Source: Thermosyntropha lipolytica DSM 11003 | Lineage (GTDB): Bacteria > Bacillota > Syntrophomonadia > Syntrophomonadales > Syntrophomonadaceae | NCBI RefSeq assembly: GCF_900129805.1 | Contig: NZ_FQWY01000002.1 | Location: forward strand, 1 to 64,000 | Length of the DNA stretch: 64,000 bases | Direction of reading: 5' to 3' | In this document: in pieces, positions 17,966-28,400 of the stretch | How positions within the stretch are numbered: the stretch's first letter is position 1 | How the letters are laid out: each line of letters opens with the position of its first letter | Translations under genes and position numbers: made by a program | Notes under the pieces: model-generated | Told to the model about the DNA's origin: nothing | What the model saw: only the letters and a program-made list of their open reading frames with translations | Databases searched by the model: none

Positions 17966-18571
17966 TCACATCTCTCCAAAATTACGCAAAATTTTTAAAC
18001 CTGTTTCCCCTGATTTTTCCGGGTGGAACTGGGTAGCAAAGACATTATCCTTTTCCAGAGCCGAAACAAAAGTTATACCATATTCCGTTCTTCCTGCCAC
18101 CCAGGACTCATCTTCCGGGATAGCATGATAGGAATGAACAAAATAAAAATAACTGTTATCAGCAATTCCTTTAAAAAGCCGGCTTTGCTGACTTTTCTTA
18201 ACAGCATTCCATCCCATATGCGGAACTTTATAGGAAGGAGGCAAGGTGAACTTTATCACCTTGCCTTTAACTATATTAAGGCCTTCATTTAAACCATCTT
18301 CATAGCTTGCACTCAGCAAAAGCTGCATTCCCAAACATATACCTAAAAAAGGGACTCCTTTAGCTATAACTTCTTTTATAGCCTTATCTAAACCTAGTTT
18401 TTGCAGATTAGAAACGGCATCAGCAAAAGCTCCTACTCCCGGCAGCACTACCTTTTCTGCCTTTAAAACCTCATCGGCCTTATCCGTTATTAATACCTTA
18501 TAGCCTAATTTATTAAAACCGTTTTTAACACTGGCCAGATTGCCCATACCATAATCGATTACCGTTATCAA
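17966..18571 (-). CDS. hisH: imidazole glycerol phosphate synthase, glutamine amidotransferase subunit
   Basis: Releases ammonia from glutamine for HisF. It is a class I amidotransferase with the nucleophile in GICLGMQLL and the His-Glu pair in FHPEKSG; the first strand is VIDYGMGNL. The frame extends to 18643, but TTG 18571 follows GGAGGAG with 6 nt spacing and gives the normal 201 aa, while the extra N-terminus overlaps hisB. The TTG start is therefore preferred. Confidence 0.95.
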   Translation of the reverse strand: MITVIDYGMGNLASVKNGFNKLGYKVLITDKADEVLKAEKVVLPGVGAFADAVSNLQKLGLDKAIKEVIAKGVPFLGICLGMQLLLSASYEDGLNEGLNIVKGKVIKFTLPPSYKVPHMGWNAVKKSQQSRLFKGIADNSYFYFVHSYHAIPEDESWVAGRTEYGITFVSALEKDNVFATQFHPEKSGETGLKILRNFGEM

Positions 18572-18596
18572 ACCCGACTCCTCCACCACCAGATTA

Positions 18597-19193
18597 TTAC
18601 AGGTTGCCTTTGGATGACCATACCCCTTCGATACGGGGTTCATAATCTATCGCTATCTTTAAAGCCCTGGCAAAAGCCTTAAAAACAGCTTCAGCAATAT
18701 GATGGTCATTCTCACCCCGGATAAGGTCAATATGCAGATTCATACCTGCATTACTGGCAAGAGCCCGGAAAAATTCCTTTATATTCTCCAGGGCAAAATT
18801 GCCGATACTGTCCCTTTTAAATTCTACATTATAAACAAGATAAGAGCGTCCGGAAAGATCAATCACTACCCTTACCAGAGCCTCATCCATAGGTACCGTA
18901 GCTTCTCCATAACGGTTTATACCTCTCTTATCTCCCAGAGCCCTGCGCAGAGCTTCTCCCAGGCATATGCCTATGTCTTCCACCGAATGGTGGTCATCAA
19001 CCTCAATATCGCCCCTGGCCATGACTTTGAGATTGCAGAGGCTGTGTACCGAAAAAAGGGTTAATAAATGGCTTAAAAAAGGTATTTCCGTATCAATCTG
19101 GTGATTGCCGGTACCGTCCAGATCCAGCTGTACCAGAACCTCAGTTTCCGCCGTCTTGCGCTGTACTTCTGCTACCCGGCTATCTTTAATCAT
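18597..19193 (-). CDS. hisB: imidazoleglycerol-phosphate dehydratase
   Basis: Dehydrates IGP to imidazole acetol phosphate. It is the monofunctional form (198 aa, no phosphatase domain). The metal-binding motifs are repeated, as in the family: FLSHLLTLFSVHS, DDHHSVEDIGI and ENDHHIAEAVFKAFA. The start overlaps the end of hisD by 8 nt, so the genes are coupled. No histidinol-phosphatase gene was recognised in this window. Confidence 0.96.
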   Translation of the reverse strand: MIKDSRVAEVQRKTAETEVLVQLDLDGTGNHQIDTEIPFLSHLLTLFSVHSLCNLKVMARGDIEVDDHHSVEDIGICLGEALRRALGDKRGINRYGEATVPMDEALVRVVIDLSGRSYLVYNVEFKRDSIGNFALENIKEFFRALASNAGMNLHIDLIRGENDHHIAEAVFKAFARALKIAIDYEPRIEGVWSSKGNL

Positions 19194-20484
19194 TTAATCT
19201 CTCCTTTCTTACCCTTACCGCATTAGCATGGGCAGTAAGCCCTTCTACTTCTGCTAATTTTATTATGTCATCAGCACTAGCTTTAATTCCGGCACGGGAA
19301 TAATAAATTATACTGGAACTTTTCATAAAAGTATCTACGGTTACGGGAGAATAAAACCTCGCCGTCCCTCCCGTAGGCAGGATGTGGTTAGGCCCGGCAT
19401 AATAATCCCCCACCGGTTCCGGAGTATACTGTCCCATAAATATCGCTCCGGCATTTTTAATCTTGCTTAAATAGTCAAAAGGATTCTCAACCATGAGCTC
19501 TAAATGTTCAGGAGCTACTTCATTGGCCACTTCACAGGCTTCATCCATACTGGAAGCCAGGATCAGGGCTCCATAACTGCTTAAAGCTTTTTCTATAATT
19601 TCCTTACGGGAAAGAAGCTTTATCTGCCGCTTAAGCTCTTCTTCTACCTTATCAATAAGTTCACTGCTGTCAGTTACCAGGATGCTGCGGGCTAAAATAT
19701 CATGTTCCGCCTGGGACATCATGTCAGCTGCCAGATAGACCGGATCAGCCTTGCTGTCAGCTACAATAAGGATCTCACTGGGACCAGCCAGCATGTCTAT
19801 ATCAACATCGCCATAAACCATCTTCTTAGCCAGGGTTACATATATATTGCCAGGGCCGCTTATAAGATCTACCTTTCTTACGGTTTCTGTTCCCCAGGCC
19901 AGGGCAAAAACAGCATGAGCTCCTCCCATTTTGTATATTTCATCCAGCCCCAGCTCAGCAGCTGCTACCAGAGTATAAGGATTCATCTTCCCCTTAGCAT
20001 CGGGAGGACTTACCATGACAATCTCTTTCACCCCTGCTACCAGGGCAGGAATCGCATTCATAAGCACGGAAGAAGGATAAGCAGCTGTTCCTCCGGGAAC
20101 ATATATACCTACCCTCTCCAGAGGACGATATATCTGTCCGGTTATATTACCTCTTTCATCCGTAGCCCACCAGGAATTTTTAAGCTGTTTTTCATGAAAA
20201 GCCGTTATGTTTTCAATAGCAGCTTCTAAAGCATATATATATTCCTCATCTACCAGGCTGTAAGCTTCTTCGATTTCTTCCGGGCTTACGCGGAAATTTT
20301 CCCGGGTAATATGGGCTTTGTCAAATTTTAGGGTAAAATCAAATACCGCCTGATCGCCCCTCTCTTTTACCTCCTGTCCTATTTGCGCTACCCCTGCTTC
20401 ATATTTTTTCAAATCTTCCAGATTCGATTGCAGGAAATTTTTAAGTTCCTCACTTCCCGCCTTAAATCTTCTTACTTCCATCAC
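19186..20484 (-). CDS. hisD: histidinol dehydrogenase
   Basis: The last two oxidations of histidine synthesis, NAD-dependent and zinc-containing. Motifs include PGGTAAYPSSVLMNAIPA, ISGPGNIYVTLAKK, DMLAGPSEILIVAD, SQAEHD (zinc ligands) and APEHLELM. 432 aa is standard. GTG 20484 and ATG 20481 are both possible after AAAGGTGG; the start overlaps the hisG stop by 1-4 nt. Confidence 0.97.
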   Translation of the reverse strand: MMEVRRFKAGSEELKNFLQSNLEDLKKYEAGVAQIGQEVKERGDQAVFDFTLKFDKAHITRENFRVSPEEIEEAYSLVDEEYIYALEAAIENITAFHEKQLKNSWWATDERGNITGQIYRPLERVGIYVPGGTAAYPSSVLMNAIPALVAGVKEIVMVSPPDAKGKMNPYTLVAAAELGLDEIYKMGGAHAVFALAWGTETVRKVDLISGPGNIYVTLAKKMVYGDVDIDMLAGPSEILIVADSKADPVYLAADMMSQAEHDILARSILVTDSSELIDKVEEELKRQIKLLSRKEIIEKALSSYGALILASSMDEACEVANEVAPEHLELMVENPFDYLSKIKNAGAIFMGQYTPEPVGDYYAGPNHILPTGGTARFYSPVTVDTFMKSSSIIYYSRAGIKASADDIIKLAEVEGLTAHANAVRVRKERLND

Positions 20485-21137
20485 TTATTACCACCTTTCT
20501 CTATTATTTTGGCAAAAGACTCCAGAAGGGGCCTAATCTGGTCATATTTGGTGCGATAACTTACCCGGTTGCATATCAAGCGGGTAGTTGAATCCATTAT
20601 CTTTACCAGTTCCACCAGGTTGTTTTCCCGCAAGGTTCTCCCGGTAGAAACTATATCTACTATCATGTCAGCAATCCCCATGATAGGTGCCAGCTCTACA
20701 TTGCCGTGCAGTTTTATTATCTCCACCTGCAAGCCCTGGCTGCGGAAAAAATTCTCCGCCACCACCGGAAACTTGGTAGCTGCCCGCTTATAATTGAGTT
20801 CCCGCAAATTTACCTTATCCTTTTCCCGGGGAACAGCCACCACAAAACGGCAGTAGCCATAGCCTAAATCTAAAAGCTCATACACATCTTTTCCCTGTTC
20901 TACAATCACATCTTTACCTACTATCCCGAGGTCGGCTGCTCCCTGTTCCACATAAGTGGGAACATCGGTAGGCCGGCACATTATGTATCTTATCTTTTCT
21001 TCCTCAAAATTAAAAACCATAGCCCGGCTGTCCTCCGTCACCCCTTCCACCGGCATACCGGCCTCTTCTAAAAGCTTCAGGGTCGGCTTTAAAAGCGTTC
21101 CTTTGGACAAGGCAATAGTTAGGTAATCCTGCATCAT
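20481..21137 (-). CDS. hisG: ATP phosphoribosyltransferase, short form
   Basis: The committed step of histidine synthesis, joining ATP and PRPP. At about 218 aa it is the short form that lacks the C-terminal histidine-binding domain and needs HisZ, which is encoded immediately upstream. Motifs: ALSKGTLLKPTLKLLEEAG, DLGIVGKDVIVEQG and the PRPP loop DIVSTGRTLRENNL. ATG 21137 is chosen over the longer frame at 21152 because GGAGGA lies 7 nt before it. Confidence 0.96.
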   Translation of the reverse strand: MMQDYLTIALSKGTLLKPTLKLLEEAGMPVEGVTEDSRAMVFNFEEEKIRYIMCRPTDVPTYVEQGAADLGIVGKDVIVEQGKDVYELLDLGYGYCRFVVAVPREKDKVNLRELNYKRAATKFPVVAENFFRSQGLQVEIIKLHGNVELAPIMGIADMIVDIVSTGRTLRENNLVELVKIMDSTTRLICNRVSYRTKYDQIRPLLESFAKIIEKGGNK

Positions 21138-21158
21138 AGCTGCTTCCTCCATACCTAT

Positions 21159-22310
21159 TTAATCTATATAAACCACCTGACATCCGGGAACAGTTCCTGC
21201 TTTTTCTTCCAGTTCATTCCGGCTTCTCCTCTCCACATCCATTTCTACTACATAGCCCATCAGGCGGAGCTCTTCACACTTTTTCATTACCTGGCCTATA
21301 TCCCTCCCCCCTACCAGGTAAACAGGAGAGGTGGGACAGGGCTCGTCGACAATAAGGGCCAAACGGTCTATCCCTATAGCAAAACCAGTAGCCGGACGGT
21401 CCAGGCCAAACTTGCCCAGAAGGTTGTCATAACGTCCGCCTCCTAACAAACCATAACCCAGATCAGGGGAATATCCTTCAAAAACAATCCCGGTATAATA
21501 ATCAAGCCCTCTTAAAACCCCTGTATCTACCACGATATTTTCTATTACTCCGCACAGCTTGAGGGCCTCATATATTTCTATAAGATCTAAAGCAGCCGCC
21601 GAAGCCCTGGCATTTCTTTCTATATAGGGAAGCTGGTCCAGTATTTCCAGCCCTCCGTGTAAAACCGGCATCTTAACCAGGGTTTCTTTAAGCCCTTCGT
21701 CAATATCCATGCTTTCCAATAAGCGGGTAAGCTCTACCAGATCTTTTTTCTCGATAAGTTCCCTTATCCTTACCCGATCCTCATAATCTAAACTGCCATC
21801 TTCGAGTAAGCTGTTAAAAATGCCTATCTGATTTATGCTTACCTTAAAATCCTTAACTCCTATGGCCTTTAAAGCCTTAACCGCAAGACTTATGACTTCA
21901 ACATCTGCCCATACGCCGGAAGCGCCTAAAAGTTCAATGCCTGCCTGCCAGAACTCCCGGTACCTGGCCAGCTGAGGCTGCACATGCCGGAACACATTGG
22001 CTATATAACAAAGGCGCTGGGGAAACTTTTCTTCTGCCAGATGAATCGAAGCCAGCCTGGCAATAGATACAGTCATCTCCGGACGCAGGGATAAGATCCC
22101 TCCTTCCCGGTCCAGGAAAAGAAATAGCTCCTCCCTTATATTCCCGGTTCCCGCTTCTATAACCTCCAGATATTCAAAAGTTGGGGTTATAACCTCTTTA
22201 TAGCCATAGCTGGCAAAAAGGCTTATAAGCCTGGCTTCGATTATTCTTTTTTTCCGTACTTCCTCCGGTAGGAGATCTCTTAGCCCTTTAGGTATTTTCT
22301 TATTCTTCAT
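21159..22310 (-). CDS. hisZ: ATP phosphoribosyltransferase regulatory subunit
   Basis: A histidyl-tRNA synthetase-like protein that forms an octamer with short HisG and carries histidine feedback. Motif 2-like CYIANVFRHVQPQLARYREFW and motif 3-like GFAIGIDRLALI are visible. At 383 aa it is shorter than HisRS and lacks the anticodon domain, and it stands beside hisG, so it is HisZ and not HisS. The start overlaps yerC by 11 nt. Confidence 0.95.
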   Translation of the reverse strand: MKNKKIPKGLRDLLPEEVRKKRIIEARLISLFASYGYKEVITPTFEYLEVIEAGTGNIREELFLFLDREGGILSLRPEMTVSIARLASIHLAEEKFPQRLCYIANVFRHVQPQLARYREFWQAGIELLGASGVWADVEVISLAVKALKAIGVKDFKVSINQIGIFNSLLEDGSLDYEDRVRIRELIEKKDLVELTRLLESMDIDEGLKETLVKMPVLHGGLEILDQLPYIERNARASAAALDLIEIYEALKLCGVIENIVVDTGVLRGLDYYTGIVFEGYSPDLGYGLLGGGRYDNLLGKFGLDRPATGFAIGIDRLALIVDEPCPTSPVYLVGGRDIGQVMKKCEELRLMGYVVEMDVERRSRNELEEKAGTVPGCQVVYID

Positions 22311-22611
22311 GTTTTATCTCCTCTTTCAGCCTTTTTAGTACCCTTCTGTAGCCATCAGCTCCATAATCAAGACATCTCTTAACCCGGCTTATGGTAGCCG
22401 TACTGGCCCCGGTTTCCCTGGCAATCATATTGTAAGTGGTGTTTTCCATAAGCATCTGGGCCACTTCCAGCCTTTGCGCCATCGCCTTGATTTCACTTAT
22501 CGTACATAAGTCTTCCAAAAAGCGATAAACATCTTCTTCATCCTTAAGGCATAAAAAAGCCTTCACCAGCAAATCCGTCTTTTCATCTCGCCAATTTGGG
22601 AAATAAACCAA
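22300..22611 (-). CDS. YerC/YecD family TrpR-like regulator
   Basis: A 103-aa helical DNA-binding protein of the TrpR superfamily: KAMAQRLEVAQMLMENTTYNMIARETGASTATISRVKRCL is the helix-turn-helix region (quoted parts: TYNMIARETGASTATISRVK). TTG 22611 with GGGAGGAG 5 nt upstream is preferred over the longer frame at 22626. It overlaps hisZ and heads the his run, and related regulators have been predicted to control histidine genes in Firmicutes, so a role as his repressor is likely but unproven here. Confidence 0.85.
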   Translation of the reverse strand: MVYFPNWRDEKTDLLVKAFLCLKDEEDVYRFLEDLCTISEIKAMAQRLEVAQMLMENTTYNMIARETGASTATISRVKRCLDYGADGYRRVLKRLKEEIKHEE

Positions 22612-22637
22612 GCTTACTCCTCCCAACCTTGAAAAAT

Positions 22638-23300
22638 TTACAAAAGCTGATGGTCATTTATGATAAGGGCAAATGCATATCCTAAATAAGCAGCAGCCCG
22701 GCGGCACATGAGCATTTTGGTTAAGAATATCTCAAAATATTCTATTACTGAACAAACCCTGGTGTCTATGCGCATAAGCAAAAGAATGCGTCGGTTTTCC
22801 TTATCCACTTTTATTGTAGATCTGGTTACCGCATAATTTACCCGGTCACGGGCCGTAAACAGAGATTTATCTCTCTTTCTTACCCGGGAACGGTGTACAT
22901 CAGACTTATCAGCCAGAATGAGCGCAGCTGCCACCCGGTTTACACTGCTTCCTTTGGCCTTTTCTTCATGATTGCCTATAGCTCCCATAATAGTAGCTAT
23001 CTCTTCATAGTCCATGCCTAAATCTAAAAGTACATAAAAAGCAATCATGGCTCCGGATAAACCATGTCCATAGCGGTTCACCAGATTGCCGGCATCATGA
23101 AGATAGCCAGCAATAGCTCCTAATTCAGCTTCTCTTTCCGTTGCTCCCACCTGGAGTAAAATATCCCGGCAAAGCTCCGCCGTCCACTCAGCATGTTTCA
23201 TATTATGCTCAATAGCTCCTATATTGCCGATATATTCATTGCCGCTTAACATATACTGTTTTAAGACCTGGCTTTTCTTTACATCTTCCAGCGTTACCAT
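22638..23300 (-). CDS. HD-domain metal-dependent phosphohydrolase
   Basis: A 220-aa soluble protein with the HD signature split as HNMKHAEWTAE, GYLHDAGN (the His-Asp pair), GNHEEKAKG and ADKSDVHRSR. The usual activity of the family is phosphomonoester or phosphodiester hydrolysis. There is no fused sensor or output domain. It lies between the pur and his genes, 12-27 nt before yerC. The substrate is unknown. A nucleotide substrate would fit the neighbours, but this is only inference. Confidence 0.82.
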   Translation of the reverse strand: MVTLEDVKKSQVLKQYMLSGNEYIGNIGAIEHNMKHAEWTAELCRDILLQVGATEREAELGAIAGYLHDAGNLVNRYGHGLSGAMIAFYVLLDLGMDYEEIATIMGAIGNHEEKAKGSSVNRVAAALILADKSDVHRSRVRKRDKSLFTARDRVNYAVTRSTIKVDKENRRILLLMRIDTRVCSVIEYFEIFLTKMLMCRRAAAYLGYAFALIINDHQLL

Positions 23301-23336
23301 CCCCGCCCTGTTGCCCTCCTTTAAGTCGACTTTTTC

Positions 23337-23876
23337 CTATCCGGAAGAATCATCCTGGTACTCCCGTTTCATCCTCTGGGCTTCATGATAGGCACGGGTC
23401 CCTTCCGGTATGCTGTCTAAAAGACACAAGCCCTCCTCTTTTTGTCCTTCTTTTATAAGCTCTTTCGCCTTTTGCAAAATAAGATAAGCTTTTTTCTCTT
23501 TTTCCGCCTGGCTTATTTTTTCTTCCATCTTGGCTTTTTTACCTAACCTGCCCAGTTCTTTATACCTGGCAATAGCCTGATCATATTTTCCTTCAGCTTC
23601 CAGATTAGCCCCTTCGATTATTATTTTCCTTACCTCTATTTTTTCCGGCAGATTAACCAGCATATAGCCATATAAACCTGCAATTAAAACTAGACCTGTC
23701 AGAGATAAAAACCAGGCTGCCGAATATTTAGGCCTTTTAAACCAGAATCCCAGTAAAAATATAAAAGGCATGCCCAGTATAAAAGTAATCTTTAAAAATT
23801 CCCGCAAAGCCACGGAAAAAAACATAAGGACTATCGCTAAAAGCAAAATTAATGGGCCATAAACTCTAAGCCTCAT
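23337..23876 (-). CDS. small membrane protein with TPR-like soluble tail
   Basis: Three hydrophobic segments (about 5-25, 29-46, 54-74) are followed by a charged helical tail (about 80-175) with EAEGKYDQAIARYKELGR, which resembles one tetratricopeptide repeat. 179 aa. It overlaps purD by 4 nt and is therefore in the pur transcript. I do not recognise a named family. The tail might mediate protein contacts; no enzymatic motif is visible. Confidence 0.75.
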   Translation of the reverse strand: MRLRVYGPLILLLAIVLMFFSVALREFLKITFILGMPFIFLLGFWFKRPKYSAAWFLSLTGLVLIAGLYGYMLVNLPEKIEVRKIIIEGANLEAEGKYDQAIARYKELGRLGKKAKMEEKISQAEKEKKAYLILQKAKELIKEGQKEEGLCLLDSIPEGTRAYHEAQRMKREYQDDSSG

Positions 23877-25168
23877 GATTTCATACCTTTCCTTTTTAAG
23901 GCTTTATATCCTATATCGCGCCGGTAATGCATGCCGGCAAAAGAAACCTTGGCTACTTCTTTATAAACTTTATCTATACATTCCTCTATATTCTGCCCCC
24001 GGCACACCACATTTAACACCCTGCCTCCATTGGTAACCAGTTTCCCATCCTTTAAAGCCGTCCCGGCATGAAAGAGGAGGGTATCCGGAGAAATATTATT
24101 AAGTCCAGTTATCTCCTTCCCTTTTTCATAAGGGCCTGGATAACCGCCGGAAGCCAGAACTACACATATACAGCTTCCTTCTTCCATCTGTGGAACATAG
24201 CCGTCAAGTTCACCCCGGGCCACTTTTTCCAGCAGGGTATAAATATCATCTTTGATCATAGGGAGCAAAACCTGAGCTTCCGGATCGCCAAAGCGGGCAT
24301 TAAATTCCAGCACCTTAGGTTCGCCATCCCTCACCATCAGCCCGGCATAAAGCACGCCGGCATAAGGGGTTCCTTCTTCCTTCATGGCCGCAATCACCGG
24401 AGCAATAATCTTTTCCCTGACCTTAACTGCCAGTTTTTCATCATAAAGCGGTGGGTTCACATAAGCCCCCATACCTCCTGTATTAGGGCCTTTATCCCCG
24501 TCAAAAACCTGTTTATGGTCCTGGGCTGCCCCCAAAATAACAAAATCCTCTCCGTCACTCAAAGCAAAAACGCTAACCTCTTCTCCCTCTAAAAACTCTT
24601 CTATTACTACTTTATCCCCTGCACTTCCTAAGGTCTTTTTAATCATAATATCTTCTATCGCTTCCCGGGCCTGGGCAAAAGTTTCGGCAATTACTACCCC
24701 TTTGCCCGCTGCCAGCCCATCAGCCTTTATGACAACTTTTTTCCCCTGGTTAGTATAGTGTTCTGCCCAATCCAATGCCTGCTCGGCATCGGTAAAAACC
24801 TCATAAGAAGCCGTCGGGATACCATATTTTTTAAGCAGGTTTTTGGTAAAAGCCTTGCTTCCCTCCAGCCTGGCAGCAGCCCGGGAGGGGCCAAACAGCA
24901 AAAGCCCTTTCTCTTTAAAAATATCTGCTATTCCTTGCATTAAAGGGGCTTCCGGTCCTACCACCGTTAAGTCTATCCCCTTTTCCCGGGCAAAAGCAGC
25001 CAGCTTATCTATATCCTCAGCTCCTATATCTACACATTCCGCTATCTGTCCTATTCCCGGATTGCCGGGAGCAGCATATATCTTCTCTACCTGCGGACTC
25101 AATGAAAGCTTCCAAACCAGGGCATGTTCCCTTCCCCCCTGGCCTACTACCAGCACTTTTTTACCCAC
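23873..25168 (-). CDS. purD: phosphoribosylamine-glycine ligase
   Basis: Step 2 of purine synthesis, an ATP-grasp ligase. Motifs: VLVVGQGGREHALVWKL at the N-terminus, KADGLAAGKGVVIA (ATP-binding), NTGGMGAY and EFNARFGDPEAQ (metal ligands). 431 aa is standard. GTG 25168 follows GGAGGG. It is the last pur gene and lies 11 nt after purH. Confidence 0.97.
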   Translation of the reverse strand: MGKKVLVVGQGGREHALVWKLSLSPQVEKIYAAPGNPGIGQIAECVDIGAEDIDKLAAFAREKGIDLTVVGPEAPLMQGIADIFKEKGLLLFGPSRAAARLEGSKAFTKNLLKKYGIPTASYEVFTDAEQALDWAEHYTNQGKKVVIKADGLAAGKGVVIAETFAQAREAIEDIMIKKTLGSAGDKVVIEEFLEGEEVSVFALSDGEDFVILGAAQDHKQVFDGDKGPNTGGMGAYVNPPLYDEKLAVKVREKIIAPVIAAMKEEGTPYAGVLYAGLMVRDGEPKVLEFNARFGDPEAQVLLPMIKDDIYTLLEKVARGELDGYVPQMEEGSCICVVLASGGYPGPYEKGKEITGLNNISPDTLLFHAGTALKDGKLVTNGGRVLNVVCRGQNIEECIDKVYKEVAKVSFAGMHYRRDIGYKALKRKGMKS

Positions 25169-25179
25169 CCGATTCCCTC

Positions 25180-26700
25180 CTAATGTTTAAAATGCCTGAT
25201 ACCTGTAAATATCATGCTTATACCATGTTCACGGCAGGCAGCTATGCTCTCCTCATCCCGCATAGAACCGCCCGGCTGAATTATAGCCTTAATGCCATAA
25301 AAAGCGGCCAACTCCACCGTATCTTTAAAGGGGAAGAAAGCATCAGAGGCCATAACTGCTCCCCGGCATTTCTCCTTACCCTGTTCTAAAGCCAGGCGGG
25401 CTGCCCCCACCCGGTTCATCTGCCCGGCTCCAATGCCTACCGTCGCCCTGTCTTTAGCCACCACAATGGCATTCGACTTTACATGTTTAACTACCTTCCA
25501 GGCAAAAATAAGATCCTCCATTTCCTCTGCTTTCGGTTTTTCCCCGGCTACTACCTGCAAACTATCCGGGGTGAGCTCTTCATTATCACTCTCCTGGAGG
25601 AGAAAGCCTCCCATAATTGTTCTTAAAGCAAGTTTCGGCTTTAACCCGTTTTCCAGTCGCAGTATGCGCAAATTCTTCTTGCTGCGCAGAAAAGCAAGGG
25701 CCTCTTCTTCATAACCGGGGGCTATTATTACCTCCATAAAAAGCTCGGCTGCTTTTTGCGCCGTTTCCCTATCTACTACCCGGTTAAAAGCTACAATACC
25801 TCCAAAGGCCGATACCGGGTCGGCCGCCAGGGCCTTGGCAAAAGCTTCCCCCACATTTTCTCCCAGGGCTACTCCGCAGGGATTAGTATGTTTTATGATA
25901 GCACAGGCCGGTTCAGCAAATTCCTGCACCAGGAGATAAGCAGCCTCCGCATCAATTATATTGTTATAGGAAAGCTCTTTCCCATGCAGCTTTTCCGCAT
26001 CAGCCAGCCCTCTTACCGGCATTATATCCCGGTAAAAAGCTGCCTTCTGGTGGGGATTTTCTCCATAGCGCAAATCATATACCTTTTCTCCCGCCCAGGC
26101 CAGACTATCAGGCATAACTTCCCCCTGCAGCCCTGCCAGATAGCGGCTTATCATGCTATCATAAGCAGCAGTATGGCTGAAGGCTTCCACCGCCAGCTTG
26201 AACCTGGTTTCCTGATCCACATCACCTTTTTCCCGCAGGAAAGCTAAAACCTGCTCATAATAAACCGGTTTGACAATAACAATAACCCCCTGATAATTCT
26301 TGGCGGCTGCCCTTATCATAGCCGGTCCGCCTATATCGATATTTTCTATGGCCTCTTGTAAACTTACCCCCGGTCTGGCAATAGTTTCACGAAAAGGATA
26401 AAGATTGACAGCTACTATATCAATCGTTCCTATCCTGTTAGCCTTAAGCTGGCTCAAATGCTCCTCATTGCGTAAAGCCAGAATACCTCCGTGAATAGCT
26501 GGATGCAGCGTTTTCACCCTGCCATCAAGTATTTCGGGAAAGCCGGTAATTTCCGACACTTTAGTAACCTTTATCCCGGCTTCTGCAAGCAGTTTGTGCG
26601 TTCCTCCCGTCGATATGATTTCATAGCCCAGCTCCTCAAGCCCTCTGGCAAAAGGTACTACCCCGCTTTTATCTGCAACACTGATAAGTGCGCGCTTCAT
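25180..26700 (-). CDS. purH: bifunctional AICAR transformylase / IMP cyclohydrolase
   Basis: The last two steps to IMP. The N-terminal MGS-like cyclohydrolase (about 1-140) begins [15 protein letters not shown] and includes STGGTHKLL and [13 protein letters not shown]. The C-terminal transformylase includes [24 protein letters not shown] and SDAFFPFKD. 506 aa is normal. It uses AICAR from the purine route and from HisF, whose gene is in the same co-directional block. Confidence 0.97.
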   Translation of the reverse strand: MKRALISVADKSGVVPFARGLEELGYEIISTGGTHKLLAEAGIKVTKVSEITGFPEILDGRVKTLHPAIHGGILALRNEEHLSQLKANRIGTIDIVAVNLYPFRETIARPGVSLQEAIENIDIGGPAMIRAAAKNYQGVIVIVKPVYYEQVLAFLREKGDVDQETRFKLAVEAFSHTAAYDSMISRYLAGLQGEVMPDSLAWAGEKVYDLRYGENPHQKAAFYRDIMPVRGLADAEKLHGKELSYNNIIDAEAAYLLVQEFAEPACAIIKHTNPCGVALGENVGEAFAKALAADPVSAFGGIVAFNRVVDRETAQKAAELFMEVIIAPGYEEEALAFLRSKKNLRILRLENGLKPKLALRTIMGGFLLQESDNEELTPDSLQVVAGEKPKAEEMEDLIFAWKVVKHVKSNAIVVAKDRATVGIGAGQMNRVGAARLALEQGKEKCRGAVMASDAFFPFKDTVELAAFYGIKAIIQPGGSMRDEESIAACREHGISMIFTGIRHFKH

Positions 26701-26718
26701 CTTTACTCCCTCTCCTTT

Positions 26719-27345
26719 TCACCTGATAATCACCCGGCGGCCCTCCAGATAAAGCCTTCCCTCAGCTAGAAGCTGCAAGGCCTGCCAGTAAATCTGGTGT
26801 TCTTTTTCCAGAATACGTAGAGATAAGGTTTCTACCGTATCTTCCTGATAAACAGGAACTACTTCCTGCAGAACAATCGGCCCGGTATCCATACCTTCAT
26901 CTACAATATGTACTGTACACCCGCTGTATCTTACTCCATATTCCAGAGCCTGCTTTTGCGCATCAAGCCCGGTAAAAGAAGGCAGAAGTGCAGGATGGAT
27001 ATTAAAAACCCGCAAGGGAAACTCCTTTAAGAAATCCCTCCCCAGAAGACGCATATAGCCAGCCAGAACTACTACATCCACCCCATATGCTCGCAAAATC
27101 CTGGTCATCTCTTCTTCAAACTTTTCCCGGCAGGGATAAGATAAAGGATCGACAAAAAAAGCATCTATTCCCCGCTCCCGGGCTTTTAAAAGCGCCGGGG
27201 CCTCTTTTTTATCACTCAGCAAAACTTTTATCTCGGCATCAAGCCGTCCTTCCTTTACCGCTTCATATATGGCCAGGAAGTTGCTTCCCCGCCCGGAAGC
27301 CAGAATACCAAGTTTAAGCCTTCCCGGCTCTTTTATCCTTATCAT
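26719..27345 (-). CDS. purN: phosphoribosylglycinamide formyltransferase
   Basis: Formyl-THF-dependent GAR transformylase. Motifs: [12 protein letters not shown], the catalytic Asn-His in [10 protein letters not shown] and the Asp in [14 protein letters not shown]. 208 aa is normal. It overlaps purM by 4 nt, so the two genes are coupled. No formate-dependent PurT was seen. Confidence 0.97.
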   Translation of the reverse strand: MIRIKEPGRLKLGILASGRGSNFLAIYEAVKEGRLDAEIKVLLSDKKEAPALLKARERGIDAFFVDPLSYPCREKFEEEMTRILRAYGVDVVVLAGYMRLLGRDFLKEFPLRVFNIHPALLPSFTGLDAQKQALEYGVRYSGCTVHIVDEGMDTGPIVLQEVVPVYQEDTVETLSLRILEKEHQIYWQALQLLAEGRLYLEGRRVIIR

Positions 27346-28379
27346 ATTATCCTTACCCTTTCTGCTCCTTTTTTTATCTTTCCTATTACTATAGGCTTTT
27401 CTCCTTTAATATGCAAATGCTTTAAAGCTTTATCAAGATGATGTGAGGGGGTTATAATAAGAAATCCTGCCCCTAAGTTAAAAGTTCTGAGCATTTCTTC
27501 TTTTTTCACCTTTCCCCATTTTTGAATAAGCTTAAAAATCGGATAAAAAGGAAGTTTATCCCCCTCTATCTCTCCGGTCAATCCTTCCGGCATTATGCGG
27601 GCTAAATTTTCCGGAATGCCTCCCCCGGTAATATGAGCCATCCCCCTTACCTCTACTTCATCCAGCAGGGAAAGCACCGGTTTTACATAAATGCGGGTAG
27701 GGGTTAACAACTCTTCCGCCAGGTTTTTTCCCAGTTCTTCCACCTCATCCTCCAGCCGGTAGCCGGCTTCTTCCATAAGCACCCTGCGAGCCAGGGAATA
27801 ACCGTTGGCATGAAGACCGGAAGAAGGCAGGGCGATTATGATATCTCCTTCTTCGATGCGGCTGCCGTCAATAAGCTTTTTCTTCTCTACTACCCCTACA
27901 GCAAAACCGGCCAGATCATACTCATCTTCTTTGTAAAATCCGGGAAGTTCTGCCGTTTCTCCCCCTATCAGGGCACATCCGGCCTCCTTGCACCCTAAAC
28001 TTATACCCTTAACCAGTTCTTCTATCATCTCCGGCTTTAATCTGCCTACGGCAATATAGTCTAAAAAAAAGAGGGGTTCAGCACCGTGTACCAGTATATC
28101 ATTCACACACATGGCTACCAGATCTATCCCCACCGTATCATGCCTGCCGGTCAGCTGAGCAATCCTGAGTTTAGTTCCTACTCCATCCGTGCCGGAAACT
28201 AAAACGGGCTCCCGGTATTTATCTACATCCAGGGCAAAAAAACCGCCAAAAGCTCCTATGCTGGAGAGCACCTCTTTTCTCCGGGTCATCTCCGTCCATT
28301 TTTTTATCATTTCTACTGCCCTACCCGCTGCCTCAATATCTACTCCGGCTTCTTTATAAGTAAGCCCTTTTTCTTCCAC
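27342..28379 (-). CDS. purM: phosphoribosylformylglycinamidine cyclo-ligase (AIR synthetase)
   Basis: Closes the imidazole ring. A PurM/PurL-superfamily fold with [45 protein letters not shown] and [14 protein letters not shown]. 345 aa is normal. GTG 28379 follows AGGAGGG. It starts 21 nt after purF. Confidence 0.97.
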   Translation of the reverse strand: MEEKGLTYKEAGVDIEAAGRAVEMIKKWTEMTRRKEVLSSIGAFGGFFALDVDKYREPVLVSGTDGVGTKLRIAQLTGRHDTVGIDLVAMCVNDILVHGAEPLFFLDYIAVGRLKPEMIEELVKGISLGCKEAGCALIGGETAELPGFYKEDEYDLAGFAVGVVEKKKLIDGSRIEEGDIIIALPSSGLHANGYSLARRVLMEEAGYRLEDEVEELGKNLAEELLTPTRIYVKPVLSLLDEVEVRGMAHITGGGIPENLARIMPEGLTGEIEGDKLPFYPIFKLIQKWGKVKKEEMLRTFNLGAGFLIITPSHHLDKALKHLHIKGEKPIVIGKIKKGAERVRII

Positions 28380-28400
28380 CAGTTTCCCTCCTCCTGCCTT

